Of a stretch of DNA of 61,947 nucleotides, positions 6,583 to 15,252 are shown in pieces. How positions within the stretch are numbered: the first letter of the stretch is position 1; each line of letters opens with the position of its first letter. The notes beneath the pieces are model-generated. The model was not told the DNA's origin, did no database searches, and saw nothing but the letters and a program-made list of their open reading frames with translations. The stretch is from an uncultured Oscillospiraceae bacterium (GTDB lineage: Bacteria > Bacillota > Clostridia > Oscillospirales > Oscillospiraceae). The position numbers were made by a program, and so were the translations under genes. Location: NCBI GenBank assembly GCA_948616425.1, contig CAPGBJ010000071.1, forward strand, positions 1 to 61,947, given 5' to 3'.

Positions 6583-7467
6583 TTATTCCGCCGCCTCCCC
6601 ATCGCCGCCCGATCCGGCAAGATTCCGCAGGTAAAGTTTTGGCGTAACCCCCTGCGTCTTTTTAAATCGCTGAATAAAGTAGCTCATATCCCGAAATCCG
6701 CTGTTATAGCAGGCGGCCGAGATTGATCCGGTCTGAGCCAGCACCTGACAGGCGTGATGAATCCGCACCTGATTGAGATAGCAATTGTAGGTCAGCCCCG
6801 TATTTGCCTTGAACCAGGTGCAAAAATAGTTCTTGGAAAATCCGGCCATATGGGCACACTCCTCCACACTGATCCCATCCACAAAGTGGGCCTCCGTCCA
6901 GCGCAGGACACGCCGCAGCGTACCGCTGCTGTCCGGCTGCCTGGCATGGAGGGGAACCTGCTCCGACTGCACCTGGTCGAAGAGGACCTCCAAAATTTCT
7001 ATCAGCGCACGGGTGCGGGCAAAAGGCTCTTCATCCCGCTGAATCATCTCCAGGACAAGTCCATGTATCCGCCCAAAGGAGGGGCACCGCCGGGGCAGAT
7101 TTTCTAAAGACCACCCGGCAAGGGCGAGCAGCCCCTCCGCATCTACCAGGGGACGCAGGGCCTCAAAGGAGATGTGCAGCACATAGACTCGGCCCGGTCC
7201 CGTCCGGATCGTCACAGAGTGTATTACGCCAGGTGGAACCACCAGAACTGTGTCGCCCCTGATGGGAATGCGCTGGTTGTCAATCACCGCCTCCCCCGTA
7301 ATTCCGCAACATACGTCAATCTCCATGGTTCCGGCATAGTGGGGAGGCGCAATGTCATCGTTAATGACATCTTTGCAGCGGATTTTATAGGGACAATCCC
7401 GGCTGAACGGCAGACTTTCCCGAAAAGAGAGGGGCGGGTTTTTTCCAAAATTAATTCGTCTGTTCAT
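6583..7467 (-). CDS. AraC-family transcriptional regulator
   Basis: 294 residues. The N-terminal half is a cupin-type sensor (HYAGTMEIDVCCGITGEAVID, then VVPPGVIHSV). The C-terminal half has two helix-turn-helix units: ISVEECAHMAGFSKNYFCTWFKANTGLT, then GSISAACYNSGFRDMSYFIQRFKKTQGVTP, which is the AraC signature. It diverges from the KDPG aldolase and KDG kinase genes, so it is probably their sugar-acid-responsive activator. I use the ATG at 7465-7467; a TTG directly before it is unlikely to be the start. The Shine-Dalgarno is weak. Confidence 0.92.
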   Translation of the reverse strand: MNRRINFGKNPPLSFRESLPFSRDCPYKIRCKDVINDDIAPPHYAGTMEIDVCCGITGEAVIDNQRIPIRGDTVLVVPPGVIHSVTIRTGPGRVYVLHISFEALRPLVDAEGLLALAGWSLENLPRRCPSFGRIHGLVLEMIQRDEEPFARTRALIEILEVLFDQVQSEQVPLHARQPDSSGTLRRVLRWTEAHFVDGISVEECAHMAGFSKNYFCTWFKANTGLTYNCYLNQVRIHHACQVLAQTGSISAACYNSGFRDMSYFIQRFKKTQGVTPKLYLRNLAGSGGDGEAAE

Positions 7468-7543
7468 CAATCCGTCACGGCACCTTTATCGTAATTTCAC
7501 AACATTTTATAAGAACTTTGACCCTTGTTTTCACCGGGCATCC

Positions 7544-7566
7544 ATGGGACAATATGATTGTCCCAT
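7544..7566. promoter_or_regulatory. Inverted repeat, likely regulator site
   Basis: Ten-base arms (7544-7553 and 7557-7566) reading ATGGGACAAT and its complement around ATG, in the 247-base region between the divergent AraC and aldolase genes. Its place and symmetry fit an operator for the AraC protein or a global sugar regulator. An ATG inside it could open a longer aldolase frame, but there is no ribosome-binding site there. Confidence 0.5.
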
Positions 7567-7714
7567 GACAGGGAATGCCGCGTCTTCTGCCCTCCGCACT
7601 CCCCCATATCGTTACCCCCTGTCAGGCGAGCGCATCAGAGGGATGCAGAGATTTAAAACGCCCTGGGGACAAGCCTCAAACCATTCTATCAAAAAATCAA
7701 AGGAGTGTAATTGT

Positions 7715-8365
7715 ATGGACACACTGGAATTTATTCAAGCCAGTAAAATTATCACAATTTGCCGCAAGGTCTATGGAGCGCAGCTGGAGCAGCTGGCCGG
7801 CGCCCTTGCCGCGGGCGGCATCAAGCTCATTGAGGTCACCTTCGACCAGGCCGACCCAGACTGTGTCCAAAAGACCACCCAAGCCATCGCCATGCTGAAC
7901 GAAAAATACGGCGACCAGATGATGTTCGGCGCCGGCACCGTTCTCACCAGGGAGCAGGTCAAGGCGGCTGCGGACGCGGGCGGACGCTATATCATCAGCC
8001 CCAACACAGACCCGGAGATTATCGCCTACACCAAGGAGCTGGGACTGGTCTCCATGCCCGGCGCTATGACCCCCAGCGAGATCATCACCGCCCACAACCT
8101 GGGGGCCGACATTGTCAAGCTGTTTCCCTCGGGCTGGCTGGGATTCAAGTACATCAAAGATATTCTGGCCCCCATCAGCCACGTCAAGCTGTGCGCCACA
8201 GGCGGCGTGACCGAGGAGAACTGGGGCGAATATCTCGACCTTGGCTTTGTGGGCGCCGGCATCAGCGGCCGCCTGTGCGACAAAACATGTATCGCAGCCG
8301 GCGACTTTGAAGAGATTACCCGCAGAGCCAAAGTCTTTGCCGACATCACATCGGCCCACAGCTAA
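7715..8365 (+). CDS. eda: KDPG / 2-keto-4-hydroxyglutarate aldolase
   Basis: 216 residues of the class I aldolase family that splits 2-keto-3-deoxy-6-phosphogluconate into pyruvate and glyceraldehyde 3-phosphate. Visible are the catalytic Glu in IKLIEVTF, GAGTV, the Schiff-base Lys in ADIVKLFPS and the phosphate loop CATGGVTEEN. The start at 7715 follows AGGAG by nine bases. KDG kinase lies 54 bases downstream, so the pair forms the lower part of a 2-keto-3-deoxygluconate (uronate or Entner-Doudoroff) route in the cytoplasm. Confidence 0.95.
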   Translation: MDTLEFIQASKIITICRKVYGAQLEQLAGALAAGGIKLIEVTFDQADPDCVQKTTQAIAMLNEKYGDQMMFGAGTVLTREQVKAAADAGGRYIISPNTDPEIIAYTKELGLVSMPGAMTPSEIITAHNLGADIVKLFPSGWLGFKYIKDILAPISHVKLCATGGVTEENWGEYLDLGFVGAGISGRLCDKTCIAAGDFEEITRRAKVFADITSAHS

Positions 8366-8419
8366 GTCAGCTTAGAATATGATGGCCTGTTCAGCATGTG
8401 GAACAAAGGAGAATTTAGC

Positions 8420-9448
8420 ATGGAAAAGAAAAAATTTGTAGGTTTTGGAGAGCTGATGCTGCGCCTTGCCCCAGACGGCTACCTACGTTTTGCGCAGGCG
8501 GACCGCTTTAACCTCAACTACACCGGCGCAGAGGGAAACATGGCCATTGCGTTGTCCTACATGGGGATCCCCTCTGAGATGGTGACTAAGCTGCCAGATA
8601 ACGAGATTGGCCGCTGTGCCAAACGGATGTTGACAAAATTTGAGGTTGAAACCCGGCATATCGCCTGGGGTGGGGAGCGCCTTGGCGTCTACTATCTGGA
8701 GCGCGGCGCCTCCCAGCGCCCATCCAAGGTCATCTATGACCGCAAGCACTCCGCCATTTCCGAGGCCGACCCCTCCGACTTCGACTGGGACAGCATTTTT
8801 CAGGATGCAGGCTGGTTCCATTTCACCGGCATCACCGTCGCATTGAGTGAAAATGTTCAAGAAATCTGCCGTCAGGCCTGTATTGCCGCTAAAAAGCACG
8901 GCGTTACGGTCAGCTGTGATCTCAACTACAGAAAGAACCTCTGGACCAGCGAGGAGGCGCAGCGGGTGATGAAACCCCTTATGAAGTATGTGGACATCTG
9001 CATCGCCAACGAGGAGGACTCAGAAAAGGTCCTGGGCGTCAAGGCGGACAACACCGACATCACCGCCGGCAAGCTCAACCTGGAGGGCTATTCCCGCCTT
9101 GCGGAAAAGCTGGCCGCCACTTACGGCTTTGAAAAGGTGGCCATCACCCTGCGGGAGTCCATCTCAGCGTCGGTCAACAACTGGTCTGCTCTGCTGCACA
9201 CCGAGGGCACCACCTATATCTCCAAAAAATATACCATGCAGATCGTAGACCGGGTAGGGGGAGGCGACTCTTTCGCCTCCGGGCTGATCTACGCCTGCCT
9301 GAACGACTTCGACCACCAAAAAGCGGTTGAGTTCGCGGCGGGCGCCAGCTGCCTGAAACACTCCATCGAGTTTGACTTCAACCTGTCCACGGTGGACGAA
9401 GTGATGAATCTCATCCAGGGGGACGGTTCCGGCCGGGTACAGCGCTGA
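8420..9448 (+). CDS. kdgK: 2-keto-3-deoxygluconate kinase, PfkB family
   Basis: 342 residues. The PfkB fold is shown by FGELMLRL at the start, the sugar-binding GAEGNMAIAL segment, and the C-terminal signature VDRVGGGDSFASGL, which carries the anion hole and catalytic Asp. With the aldolase just upstream, the substrate is most likely 2-keto-3-deoxygluconate, phosphorylated by ATP to KDPG. The start at 8420 has AAAGGAG eight bases upstream; an in-frame ATG at 8396 lacks a site. I infer the substrate from context, as PfkB kinases vary widely. Confidence 0.88.
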   Translation: MEKKKFVGFGELMLRLAPDGYLRFAQADRFNLNYTGAEGNMAIALSYMGIPSEMVTKLPDNEIGRCAKRMLTKFEVETRHIAWGGERLGVYYLERGASQRPSKVIYDRKHSAISEADPSDFDWDSIFQDAGWFHFTGITVALSENVQEICRQACIAAKKHGVTVSCDLNYRKNLWTSEEAQRVMKPLMKYVDICIANEEDSEKVLGVKADNTDITAGKLNLEGYSRLAEKLAATYGFEKVAITLRESISASVNNWSALLHTEGTTYISKKYTMQIVDRVGGGDSFASGLIYACLNDFDHQKAVEFAAGASCLKHSIEFDFNLSTVDEVMNLIQGDGSGRVQR

Positions 9449-9507
9449 CAGAGACAGCCGCGGTAATATCCTTTAAAAAATTCTTACCACTAATCAGTAC
9501 AGATACA

Positions 9508-9539
9508 ACCTCGGCGGGAAGAGAGCTTCCGCCGAGGTT
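9508..9539. terminator. Terminator between converging kdgK and Gfo/Idh genes
   Basis: Eleven-base arms AACCTCGGCGG/CCGCCGAGGTT (9508-9518 and 9529-9539), with three further inner pairs possible. T-rich sequence follows on the plus strand. It separates two converging operons. Confidence 0.75.
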
Positions 9540-9558
9540 GTTCGTTCTATGCCGCCCG

Positions 9559-10644
9559 TTACTTTGTCATTGCTGCCGGTCTGTCTGGACAGGTCTTCAG
9601 CTCCACCCGCGTGCCAGTGCTGGCGCTCTCCAAAATGGCGTCCATCGTCTCCAGGATATGAACTGCATACTTGGCATCTACGCGGCTCTGTCCCCCTGTC
9701 AAAATTCCGTGGGCCATATCTGCAAGGCCCAGTCCCCGGTTGTTATCGCTGTATCCAAAGGTGAGGGGCACTTCCCGCCACTCCCCGGCAGTGCCTGCCA
9801 GCTCAATTTTCCCCCCAAACAAATTGGGGTCTGAGATGGACAAGCTGCCTTTGGAGCCATAGACCTCCAGGAAGGGCAGCTTGGCCTTCCAGACGTCAAA
9901 TGTCGCGGTAAAGGTGGCCACCGCACCGCTGGAAAAACGCAGCAGCGCGTTGACATAGGTGGGCACACGCACCTGAATGGTCTCACCATAATGGGGCTGG
10001 GAGGTAATCTTGCGGGTGGGAAAGGAGATGGCGCTCATACCGCTCACCGATGAAAAGGGTCCCACCATATGCAGCAGCGCCGTCAGGTAGTAGGGGCCCA
10101 TGTCGAGCAGGGGGCCCGCCCCCGGCTGGTACAGGAAATCCGGGTTGGGATGCCACGTCTCAACGCCCTGCTTCACCAGGTGCGCCGACGCCCCGATTAC
10201 CGTCCCGATCTCCCCGCTCTCCACAACGCTGCGGGCCGTCTGAATCAGCGCCCCCAGGGGCACATCCGGGGAACAGCCCAGGTATACCCCCTTTTCCCTG
10301 GCAAGCGCCTCCAGCTGCGCCCCCTCCGCATAGGTGACAGACAGAGGTTTTTCACAGTAGACATGCTTACCGGCCTCAATCGCCTGCCGGTTCAGCGCAT
10401 AATGGGTCTTGGGCGGGCAGAGATTTAAAACAATGTCGATCTCAGGGTCGGCGAGCATCGCCTCAAAGCTCTCGTAGCAGCGCCCGATCCCATATTTCTC
10501 CGCTCGGCTGTGCATAAGCTGGGCGTTCATATCAAATACCCCGCGCACCTGCAGCTCATTGTGAAAGACCGATGTCAAGTTCTGAAGGTAGATATCTGCA
10601 ATCATGCCGCAGCCCACAAGGCCAATATTGAGAAAAGTTTTCAT
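9559..10644 (-). CDS. Gfo/Idh/MocA-family oxidoreductase
   Basis: 361 residues. An N-terminal Rossmann fold (NIGLVGCGMIA) is followed by the family's EKP motif in HVYCEKPLS and a C-terminal substrate domain with LLDMGPYYLTALLHMVGPF. These enzymes use NAD(P) to oxidise or reduce sugar-like or inositol-like substrates. The start ATG (10642-10644) is one base after the stop of the upstream livF gene, so it is the last gene of the transporter operon. The operon context points to a catabolic step on the imported compound; the substrate cannot be read from sequence. Confidence 0.92.
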   Translation of the reverse strand: MKTFLNIGLVGCGMIADIYLQNLTSVFHNELQVRGVFDMNAQLMHSRAEKYGIGRCYESFEAMLADPEIDIVLNLCPPKTHYALNRQAIEAGKHVYCEKPLSVTYAEGAQLEALAREKGVYLGCSPDVPLGALIQTARSVVESGEIGTVIGASAHLVKQGVETWHPNPDFLYQPGAGPLLDMGPYYLTALLHMVGPFSSVSGMSAISFPTRKITSQPHYGETIQVRVPTYVNALLRFSSGAVATFTATFDVWKAKLPFLEVYGSKGSLSISDPNLFGGKIELAGTAGEWREVPLTFGYSDNNRGLGLADMAHGILTGGQSRVDAKYAVHILETMDAILESASTGTRVELKTCPDRPAAMTK

Positions 10645-10645
10645 C

Positions 10646-11341
10646 TTATTCCCCCAAATACGCTTTCTGAACCGCGGGGTCCTCCAGCATCTGCCTGGAG
10701 GGGCCGTCCAGGATAATGTGACCATTCTCAAGGACGTAGGTGTGGTCGCTGATGCCCAGCGCCTGGCGCGCGTTCTGTTCAATCAGAAGAATGGTTGTTC
10801 CGCTGGTGTTGATCTGCTTAATAATCTTAAATACCTGTTTGACAATCACTGGCGCAAGGCCAAGGGAGGGCTCATCGAACATAATGAATTCCGGCTCAGA
10901 CATCATAGCCCGGCCAATGGCCAGCATCTGCTGTTCCCCGCCTGACAGAGTGCCAGCCTGTTGGTTCCGCCGCTCCCCCAAGATCGGAAACAGGGCATAG
11001 ATCTCCGCTTCCTTCTCCTTAAAGGGTTTGCGCAGCTGGCTAGAGCCCATGATGAGATTTTCCTGTACCGAGAGACCGGCGAACACTCTGCGCCCTTCCG
11101 GTACCTGAACCACGCCTCTGGCTACAATTTTGTGGGACTGCCTGGGCAGTTCTGTACCGTTGAACAGCACAGTTCCGCTCAGCGGCCGGACAAGGCCGGA
11201 GATTGTGTTAACCAGAGAGGTCTTACCAGCTCCATTGGCGCCGATAATACTGACAATCTTGCCAGTGGGCACGGTGATGCTGACATCATGCAGAGCGTCG
11301 ATATGGCCATAGCTGACAGAGATATTTTTGACTTCCAGCAT
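10646..11341 (-). CDS. livF: Branched-chain-type ABC transporter ATPase (LivF)
   Basis: 231 residues with Walker A GANGAGKT, the LSGGEQQML signature, Walker B FIMFDEPSLGLAP and the H-loop region. The short form without the LivG-specific insertion, and its place at the end of the row, identify the LivF partner. It energises uptake together with LivG at the cytoplasmic face. A three-base gap separates it from livG. Confidence 0.95.
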   Translation of the reverse strand: MLEVKNISVSYGHIDALHDVSITVPTGKIVSIIGANGAGKTSLVNTISGLVRPLSGTVLFNGTELPRQSHKIVARGVVQVPEGRRVFAGLSVQENLIMGSSQLRKPFKEKEAEIYALFPILGERRNQQAGTLSGGEQQMLAIGRAMMSEPEFIMFDEPSLGLAPVIVKQVFKIIKQINTSGTTILLIEQNARQALGISDHTYVLENGHIILDGPSRQMLEDPAVQKAYLGE

Positions 11342-11344
11342 GAT

Positions 11345-12121
11345 TCATTCCTCCTCGTCCTCGCCCATGTATGCCTCGATGACCCTCGGATTGCTCTGCA
11401 CCTCTTCCGGCGTCCCCTGGGTTAGCAGCTCACCAAAATTCAGTACAAATACCTGGTGAGACAGGGTGGTCACCACCTTGAGCCGGTGCTCAATCAGCAG
11501 AATGGTGAGTTCCCGTTCCTCCTTCACGCGGCGAAGCAGTTCAATAAACTCCTCCACCTCCACCGGATTCAAGCCAGCTGCCGGCTCATCCAGCAGCAGC
11601 AGGCTGGGCCGGGAGGCCAGAGCGCGGGCCAGCTCCAGTTTGCGCTGCATGCCGTAGGGCAGGCTGCCCGGCCGGTCGTGGGCAAATTCCTCCAGTCCAA
11701 CCAGGGCAAGGCACTCCATCGCAGTCTTCAGATTTTCAGAGTCCACCTTTTTCTTTTTCGGCAGACCCAAAATCGCATCAAAGATATTGTAGTCTGCACG
11801 GGCGTCCAGCGCCGACTGTACATTACGCACGTTGTCCAGCTGACCAAAAAGGCGGATATTCTGAAAGGTGCGGGCCATCCCCAGTCGGGAGACCTCGTGC
11901 TGTTTCAGGTTGGTAATATCCTTTCCGTCAAAGATCACCTGGCCGGAGGTGGGCTTATATACGCCGGAGACAATATTAAAAAATGTAGTCTTACCCGCCC
12001 CGTTAGGACCGATAATGCTGGTAATCGAACCCCGTTCAATGTCAAGCGTCACGTTCTGGACCGCTTTGACACCGCCAAAATTGATAGAAACATCCCGGCA
12101 GGAGAGTATTGCGTTGCTCAT
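11345..12121 (-). CDS. livG: Branched-chain-type ABC transporter ATPase (LivG)
   Basis: 258 residues with Walker A GPNGAGKTTFFN and Walker B LLLLDEPAAGLNP. The signature loop reads LPYGMQRKLELARAL, the LivG-type variant of LSGGQ. The start at 12121 overlaps the livM stop in ATGA, showing translational coupling, with AAGGAAGAG upstream. A longer frame beginning 48 bases earlier lies within livM and has no ribosome-binding site. Confidence 0.94.
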   Translation of the reverse strand: MSNAILSCRDVSINFGGVKAVQNVTLDIERGSITSIIGPNGAGKTTFFNIVSGVYKPTSGQVIFDGKDITNLKQHEVSRLGMARTFQNIRLFGQLDNVRNVQSALDARADYNIFDAILGLPKKKKVDSENLKTAMECLALVGLEEFAHDRPGSLPYGMQRKLELARALASRPSLLLLDEPAAGLNPVEVEEFIELLRRVKEERELTILLIEHRLKVVTTLSHQVFVLNFGELLTQGTPEEVQSNPRVIEAYMGEDEEE

Positions 12122-12993
12122 TTTTTCTCTTCCTTTCTCCCGCTTTTGGCAAATCTGTTCCTCAACCACAGGTAAATATCCCTGAATTCATACTCTCCGA
12201 ACAGCCCATTGGGCGTGAAGTTGATGATAAACAGGATAATGATGCACTGAATCATGGTGCGCAGTGCGCTGGTGGCCCGGAGCATCTCTGTCATCATACT
12301 GAACAGGCAGGCCATGACCACCGAACCGGACAGGCTGTTGACGCCCCCTACAAAGACGATGCTGATCCACTCAATGGATTTCGTCGAGCCGAAGGAGTTG
12401 GGGTCGATGTAGGAAGTGGCGTAGGCCACCATTGCGCCGGACAGGGCAGTCAGTCCGCCGGCAAAGACAAAGGCAGTCATTTTAATTCGCGTGACGTTGA
12501 TCCCCATAGACGCCGCGGAGATCGGGTCATTTTTAACGGCGATGCACTGGCGGCCAAACTTGGAATTTTTAAAGTGGAGCACAATGTAGATCACAAAGGC
12601 CACAATGATGATTCCAATTGTCAAATTAATGTCCCGGGGAATGCGGTTGATACCCATAGCGCCGCCAGTAATATTACTGAAGGTGTTGAGCACCGCCACA
12701 ATCGCTTCCCCAAAGGCAAGTGTTATCATGGCCACATAGTCCACCCTCAGCTTCATAATTGGGATACCCACCAAAAACGCGGAGAGCATTCCCCCCAGCA
12801 CAGCCAGGATCACCGCCGGCAAAAACGGAACGTCGAACCGGGTAGACAGAATGCCGACCACATACGCGCCGATGCACATAAAGGCCGCCTGTCCCATGGA
12901 GAAGATGCCCGTCAATCCCATCAGTACAAACATCGAGATGACCGCGACCATCGTGATCAGAATGTTCAGAATAACGGCTGCTGTATAGCTCAT
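12118..12993 (-). CDS. livM: Branched-chain-type ABC transporter permease (LivM)
   Basis: 291 residues, almost wholly hydrophobic with about eight to ten membrane segments. It carries the family block YVVGILSTRFDVPFLPAVILAVLGG and the loop FGRQCIAVKNDPISAASMGIN that couples to the ATPase. It forms the channel with LivH. A GGGGGG-rich Shine-Dalgarno precedes the start, 16 bases after livH. Confidence 0.93.
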   Translation of the reverse strand: MSYTAAVILNILITMVAVISMFVLMGLTGIFSMGQAAFMCIGAYVVGILSTRFDVPFLPAVILAVLGGMLSAFLVGIPIMKLRVDYVAMITLAFGEAIVAVLNTFSNITGGAMGINRIPRDINLTIGIIIVAFVIYIVLHFKNSKFGRQCIAVKNDPISAASMGINVTRIKMTAFVFAGGLTALSGAMVAYATSYIDPNSFGSTKSIEWISIVFVGGVNSLSGSVVMACLFSMMTEMLRATSALRTMIQCIIILFIINFTPNGLFGEYEFRDIYLWLRNRFAKSGRKEEKK

Positions 12994-13009
12994 GGCTCTG
13001 TTACCCCCC

Positions 13010-13891
13010 TTATACCTTTTCTTTCACAAACTTCCCGCTGATGCCCTGCGGGCGGAAAATCAGGAAGATAATCGCAAATAGGAACGTACAGGCAGGCTGT
13101 AGGCTGGAGCCCACAAAGTTGGTCATAAACACTTCCATTAAGCCCAGCAGCAGTCCGCCGTACAGCGCCCCGCTGATATTGCCCAGGCCGCCGAGTATTG
13201 AGGCGGTCATCCCCTTCATAACCAGGTCCTTCAGCTGGGGGTAGAGCAGGAACTTCATGCCGCACAGAATGCCAGCAATGGCCGCCAGCATCCCAGAGAT
13301 GAAGAAGGTAAGCGCCATCACCATCGAAACATTGACGCCCATCAGCTGCGCGGTATCGCTGTCCATCGACAGCGCGCGGATGGAGATGCCCAGGCGGGTC
13401 TTATATAGGATAAACATCAAAATGAGAATTCCCACGGTAGACAGCAGCAGCATAATAACATCTGTCACCGCAATGGTCAGTTTTGAGGTGAGCTGGAAAA
13501 AGCTCTTGGGGAAAAAGGCCGGGTAGGAGTAGTAGCTGGAGGCAAAGGTCAGGATAATAATATTTTGCAGCAGCGTCCCCAGGTTGGACGAGGACACAAA
13601 GAACAGCATGGAGCTGCCCTTGGTTTTCCGCAGCCGCTCAAAGCCAATCAGCTGCGCCAGACAGGAGAGCAGACCGCCAAAAACAATGGTGATCAGAATC
13701 ATAGGGATAAATCCCAGTTCAAAGCGGTTGACCATGATATAGGCAAAATAGGCCGACACCACCATAACGCCGCCGTGGGAGAAATTGGAAAATTTTAATA
13801 CGCTGAAAATCAGGGTAAATCCCAGCGCGATGATGGAATAGACAGAGCCCAGCGCAATTCCATTTATTAACAGTTGAATGTAAAATGTCAT
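13010..13891 (-). CDS. livH: Branched-chain-type ABC transporter permease (LivH)
   Basis: 293 residues with about eight membrane segments, the N-terminal LINGIALGSVYSIIALGFTLIFSVLKFSNFSHG typical of LivH, and the coupling loop TRLGISIRALSMDSDTAQLMGVN. It pairs with LivM in the inner membrane. It follows the receptor gene after a 95-base gap holding a strong hairpin, which probably lowers its expression relative to the receptor. Confidence 0.93.
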   Translation of the reverse strand: MTFYIQLLINGIALGSVYSIIALGFTLIFSVLKFSNFSHGGVMVVSAYFAYIMVNRFELGFIPMILITIVFGGLLSCLAQLIGFERLRKTKGSSMLFFVSSSNLGTLLQNIIILTFASSYYSYPAFFPKSFFQLTSKLTIAVTDVIMLLLSTVGILILMFILYKTRLGISIRALSMDSDTAQLMGVNVSMVMALTFFISGMLAAIAGILCGMKFLLYPQLKDLVMKGMTASILGGLGNISGALYGGLLLGLMEVFMTNFVGSSLQPACTFLFAIIFLIFRPQGISGKFVKEKV

Positions 13892-13927
13892 ACAAATGCC
13901 CTCACACTTAGTATAAGTACAAGTTCA

Positions 13928-13962
13928 GCGGTAAGGCGCCGAAGACTTCGGCGCCTTACCGC
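13928..13962. terminator. Intercistronic hairpin after the receptor gene
   Basis: Seventeen-base arms (13928-13944 and 13946-13962) with a minimal loop and no T-run on the minus strand. Such structures after solute-receptor genes usually stabilise the upstream message or partly terminate, giving more receptor than permease. Confidence 0.65.
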
Positions 13963-13986
13963 CGCAATCAAAGTGACTGTCCAGGA

Positions 13987-15183
13987 TTACGGTTCCAGAT
14001 AAGTCTTGTACTCCAAAACACCATTTGTAATCTCATACACGGCCATACCCAGACCCTTGGGGGAGTGGGTGGCGCCGTCCTCAACGTAGTTCTCGCTGCA
14101 CAGCAGCTCCAGCCCGTCGATATCATTTTCCAGAGCACTCTTAATGGCGTCACGGTCTGCAGAGCCGGCCTTCTCAATGGCAGCCGCAACGATATACATG
14201 GTGTCGTAGCCGTTGACGGCCTTGATGGTCGCGGGCTCTCCAAATCGCTCCTCATAATCTGTGCAGAAGGTCTGCAGGCGGGGGTCCTCCATGTAGGCAG
14301 ACGCCTGGAAATATGCCTTGCCCACTACGGAGGGGTCGTCCAGCAGGGAGAGGAAGGGGTCGCTCATGTCCTGCGCACCCACGTAGGGGATATTCAGCCC
14401 CAGCTGGGCAGCCTGCTGCACCATAATTACCAGCTGGGCAGTGGGGTTGGGGGTGCAGATGAACTCAGCGCCGCTCTCTCTGATGCGGGAAAGCTGGGTA
14501 GAAAAGTCCTGATCGTTGGCGTTGCAGGTCTCCTCCAGCACAATTTCACCTCCGACGGACTCCCACAGATCCCGGAAACCATTCATGTAGGCCACCGCAT
14601 AGGCATTGGACTGGTCATAGAACAGGGCCGCCTTGGTCAGATCGGTGGTATCAGACACGTATTTGGCGATAATGGCCGCCTGCTGAGGGGCGTTGCACTG
14701 CCCGGTCAGGAAGGTGTAGGGGTAGGTCTCGCCGCTGCCCTCGGTGTCCATCACAGCCCGGGGATCGGAGGGCATACCGCAGACGGGCACCTTCTTCTCA
14801 CTGCTGATTTCAATCAGGCTCATAAAGATGCCGCTGGCGTCGGTGGTAATCACTGCGCTGGCCTTGTCCACATCGGCCAGACGGGTGTAGGCGCTGATGG
14901 TCTCTTGGCCGTCGTTCTTATTGTCATAAACTACATATTTGATCTGCTTGCCCAACACGCCGCCCTTGGCGTTGATCTCCTCCACCGCCAGTGTAACGCC
15001 GTTGTTAATCGCGTTGCCGGTGACAGAGCGGTTGCCGGTCAGATCATTAATACCGCCAATTACAATTACGTCGCTGCCACCGCCGGTGGAACCGCTTCCC
15101 TGGCTGCTGCTCCCATTGTTGCAGGAGGTCAGCGGGACCAGAGTCAGCGCCAGCGTCAGGGCCATTGCCAAAATCTTTTTCAT
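13987..15183 (-). CDS. livK: ABC transporter substrate-binding lipoprotein (LivK type)
   Basis: 398 residues. A lipoprotein signal ends in LVPLTSCNNG, so Cys would be lipidated and the protein anchored outside the membrane. The type I receptor fold follows: IVIGGINDLTGNRSVTGNAINNGVTLAVEEINAKGGVLGKQI, the classical start of LivJ-type receptors. The ligand may not be an amino acid: the operon carries CoA-transferase and hydratase genes, which suggests an aromatic or short-chain acid. The start at 15183 is placed eight bases after AAAGGAG; the ATG six bases earlier is too close to it. Confidence 0.93.
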   Translation of the reverse strand: MKKILAMALTLALTLVPLTSCNNGSSSQGSGSTGGGSDVIVIGGINDLTGNRSVTGNAINNGVTLAVEEINAKGGVLGKQIKYVVYDNKNDGQETISAYTRLADVDKASAVITTDASGIFMSLIEISSEKKVPVCGMPSDPRAVMDTEGSGETYPYTFLTGQCNAPQQAAIIAKYVSDTTDLTKAALFYDQSNAYAVAYMNGFRDLWESVGGEIVLEETCNANDQDFSTQLSRIRESGAEFICTPNPTAQLVIMVQQAAQLGLNIPYVGAQDMSDPFLSLLDDPSVVGKAYFQASAYMEDPRLQTFCTDYEERFGEPATIKAVNGYDTMYIVAAAIEKAGSADRDAIKSALENDIDGLELLCSENYVEDGATHSPKGLGMAVYEITNGVLEYKTYLEP

Positions 15184-15252
15184 AGTCATTTCTCCTTTCA
15201 ATTTATAAGCGGTTCCCCGCAAAAATCGGGCTATCAACCCTGCCTGTCACAT

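Noticed and set aside
12109..13041. 310-residue plus-strand open frame
   Set aside because: Antisense of livM; His/Gln/Asp-rich composition is the reverse complement of membrane-segment codons.
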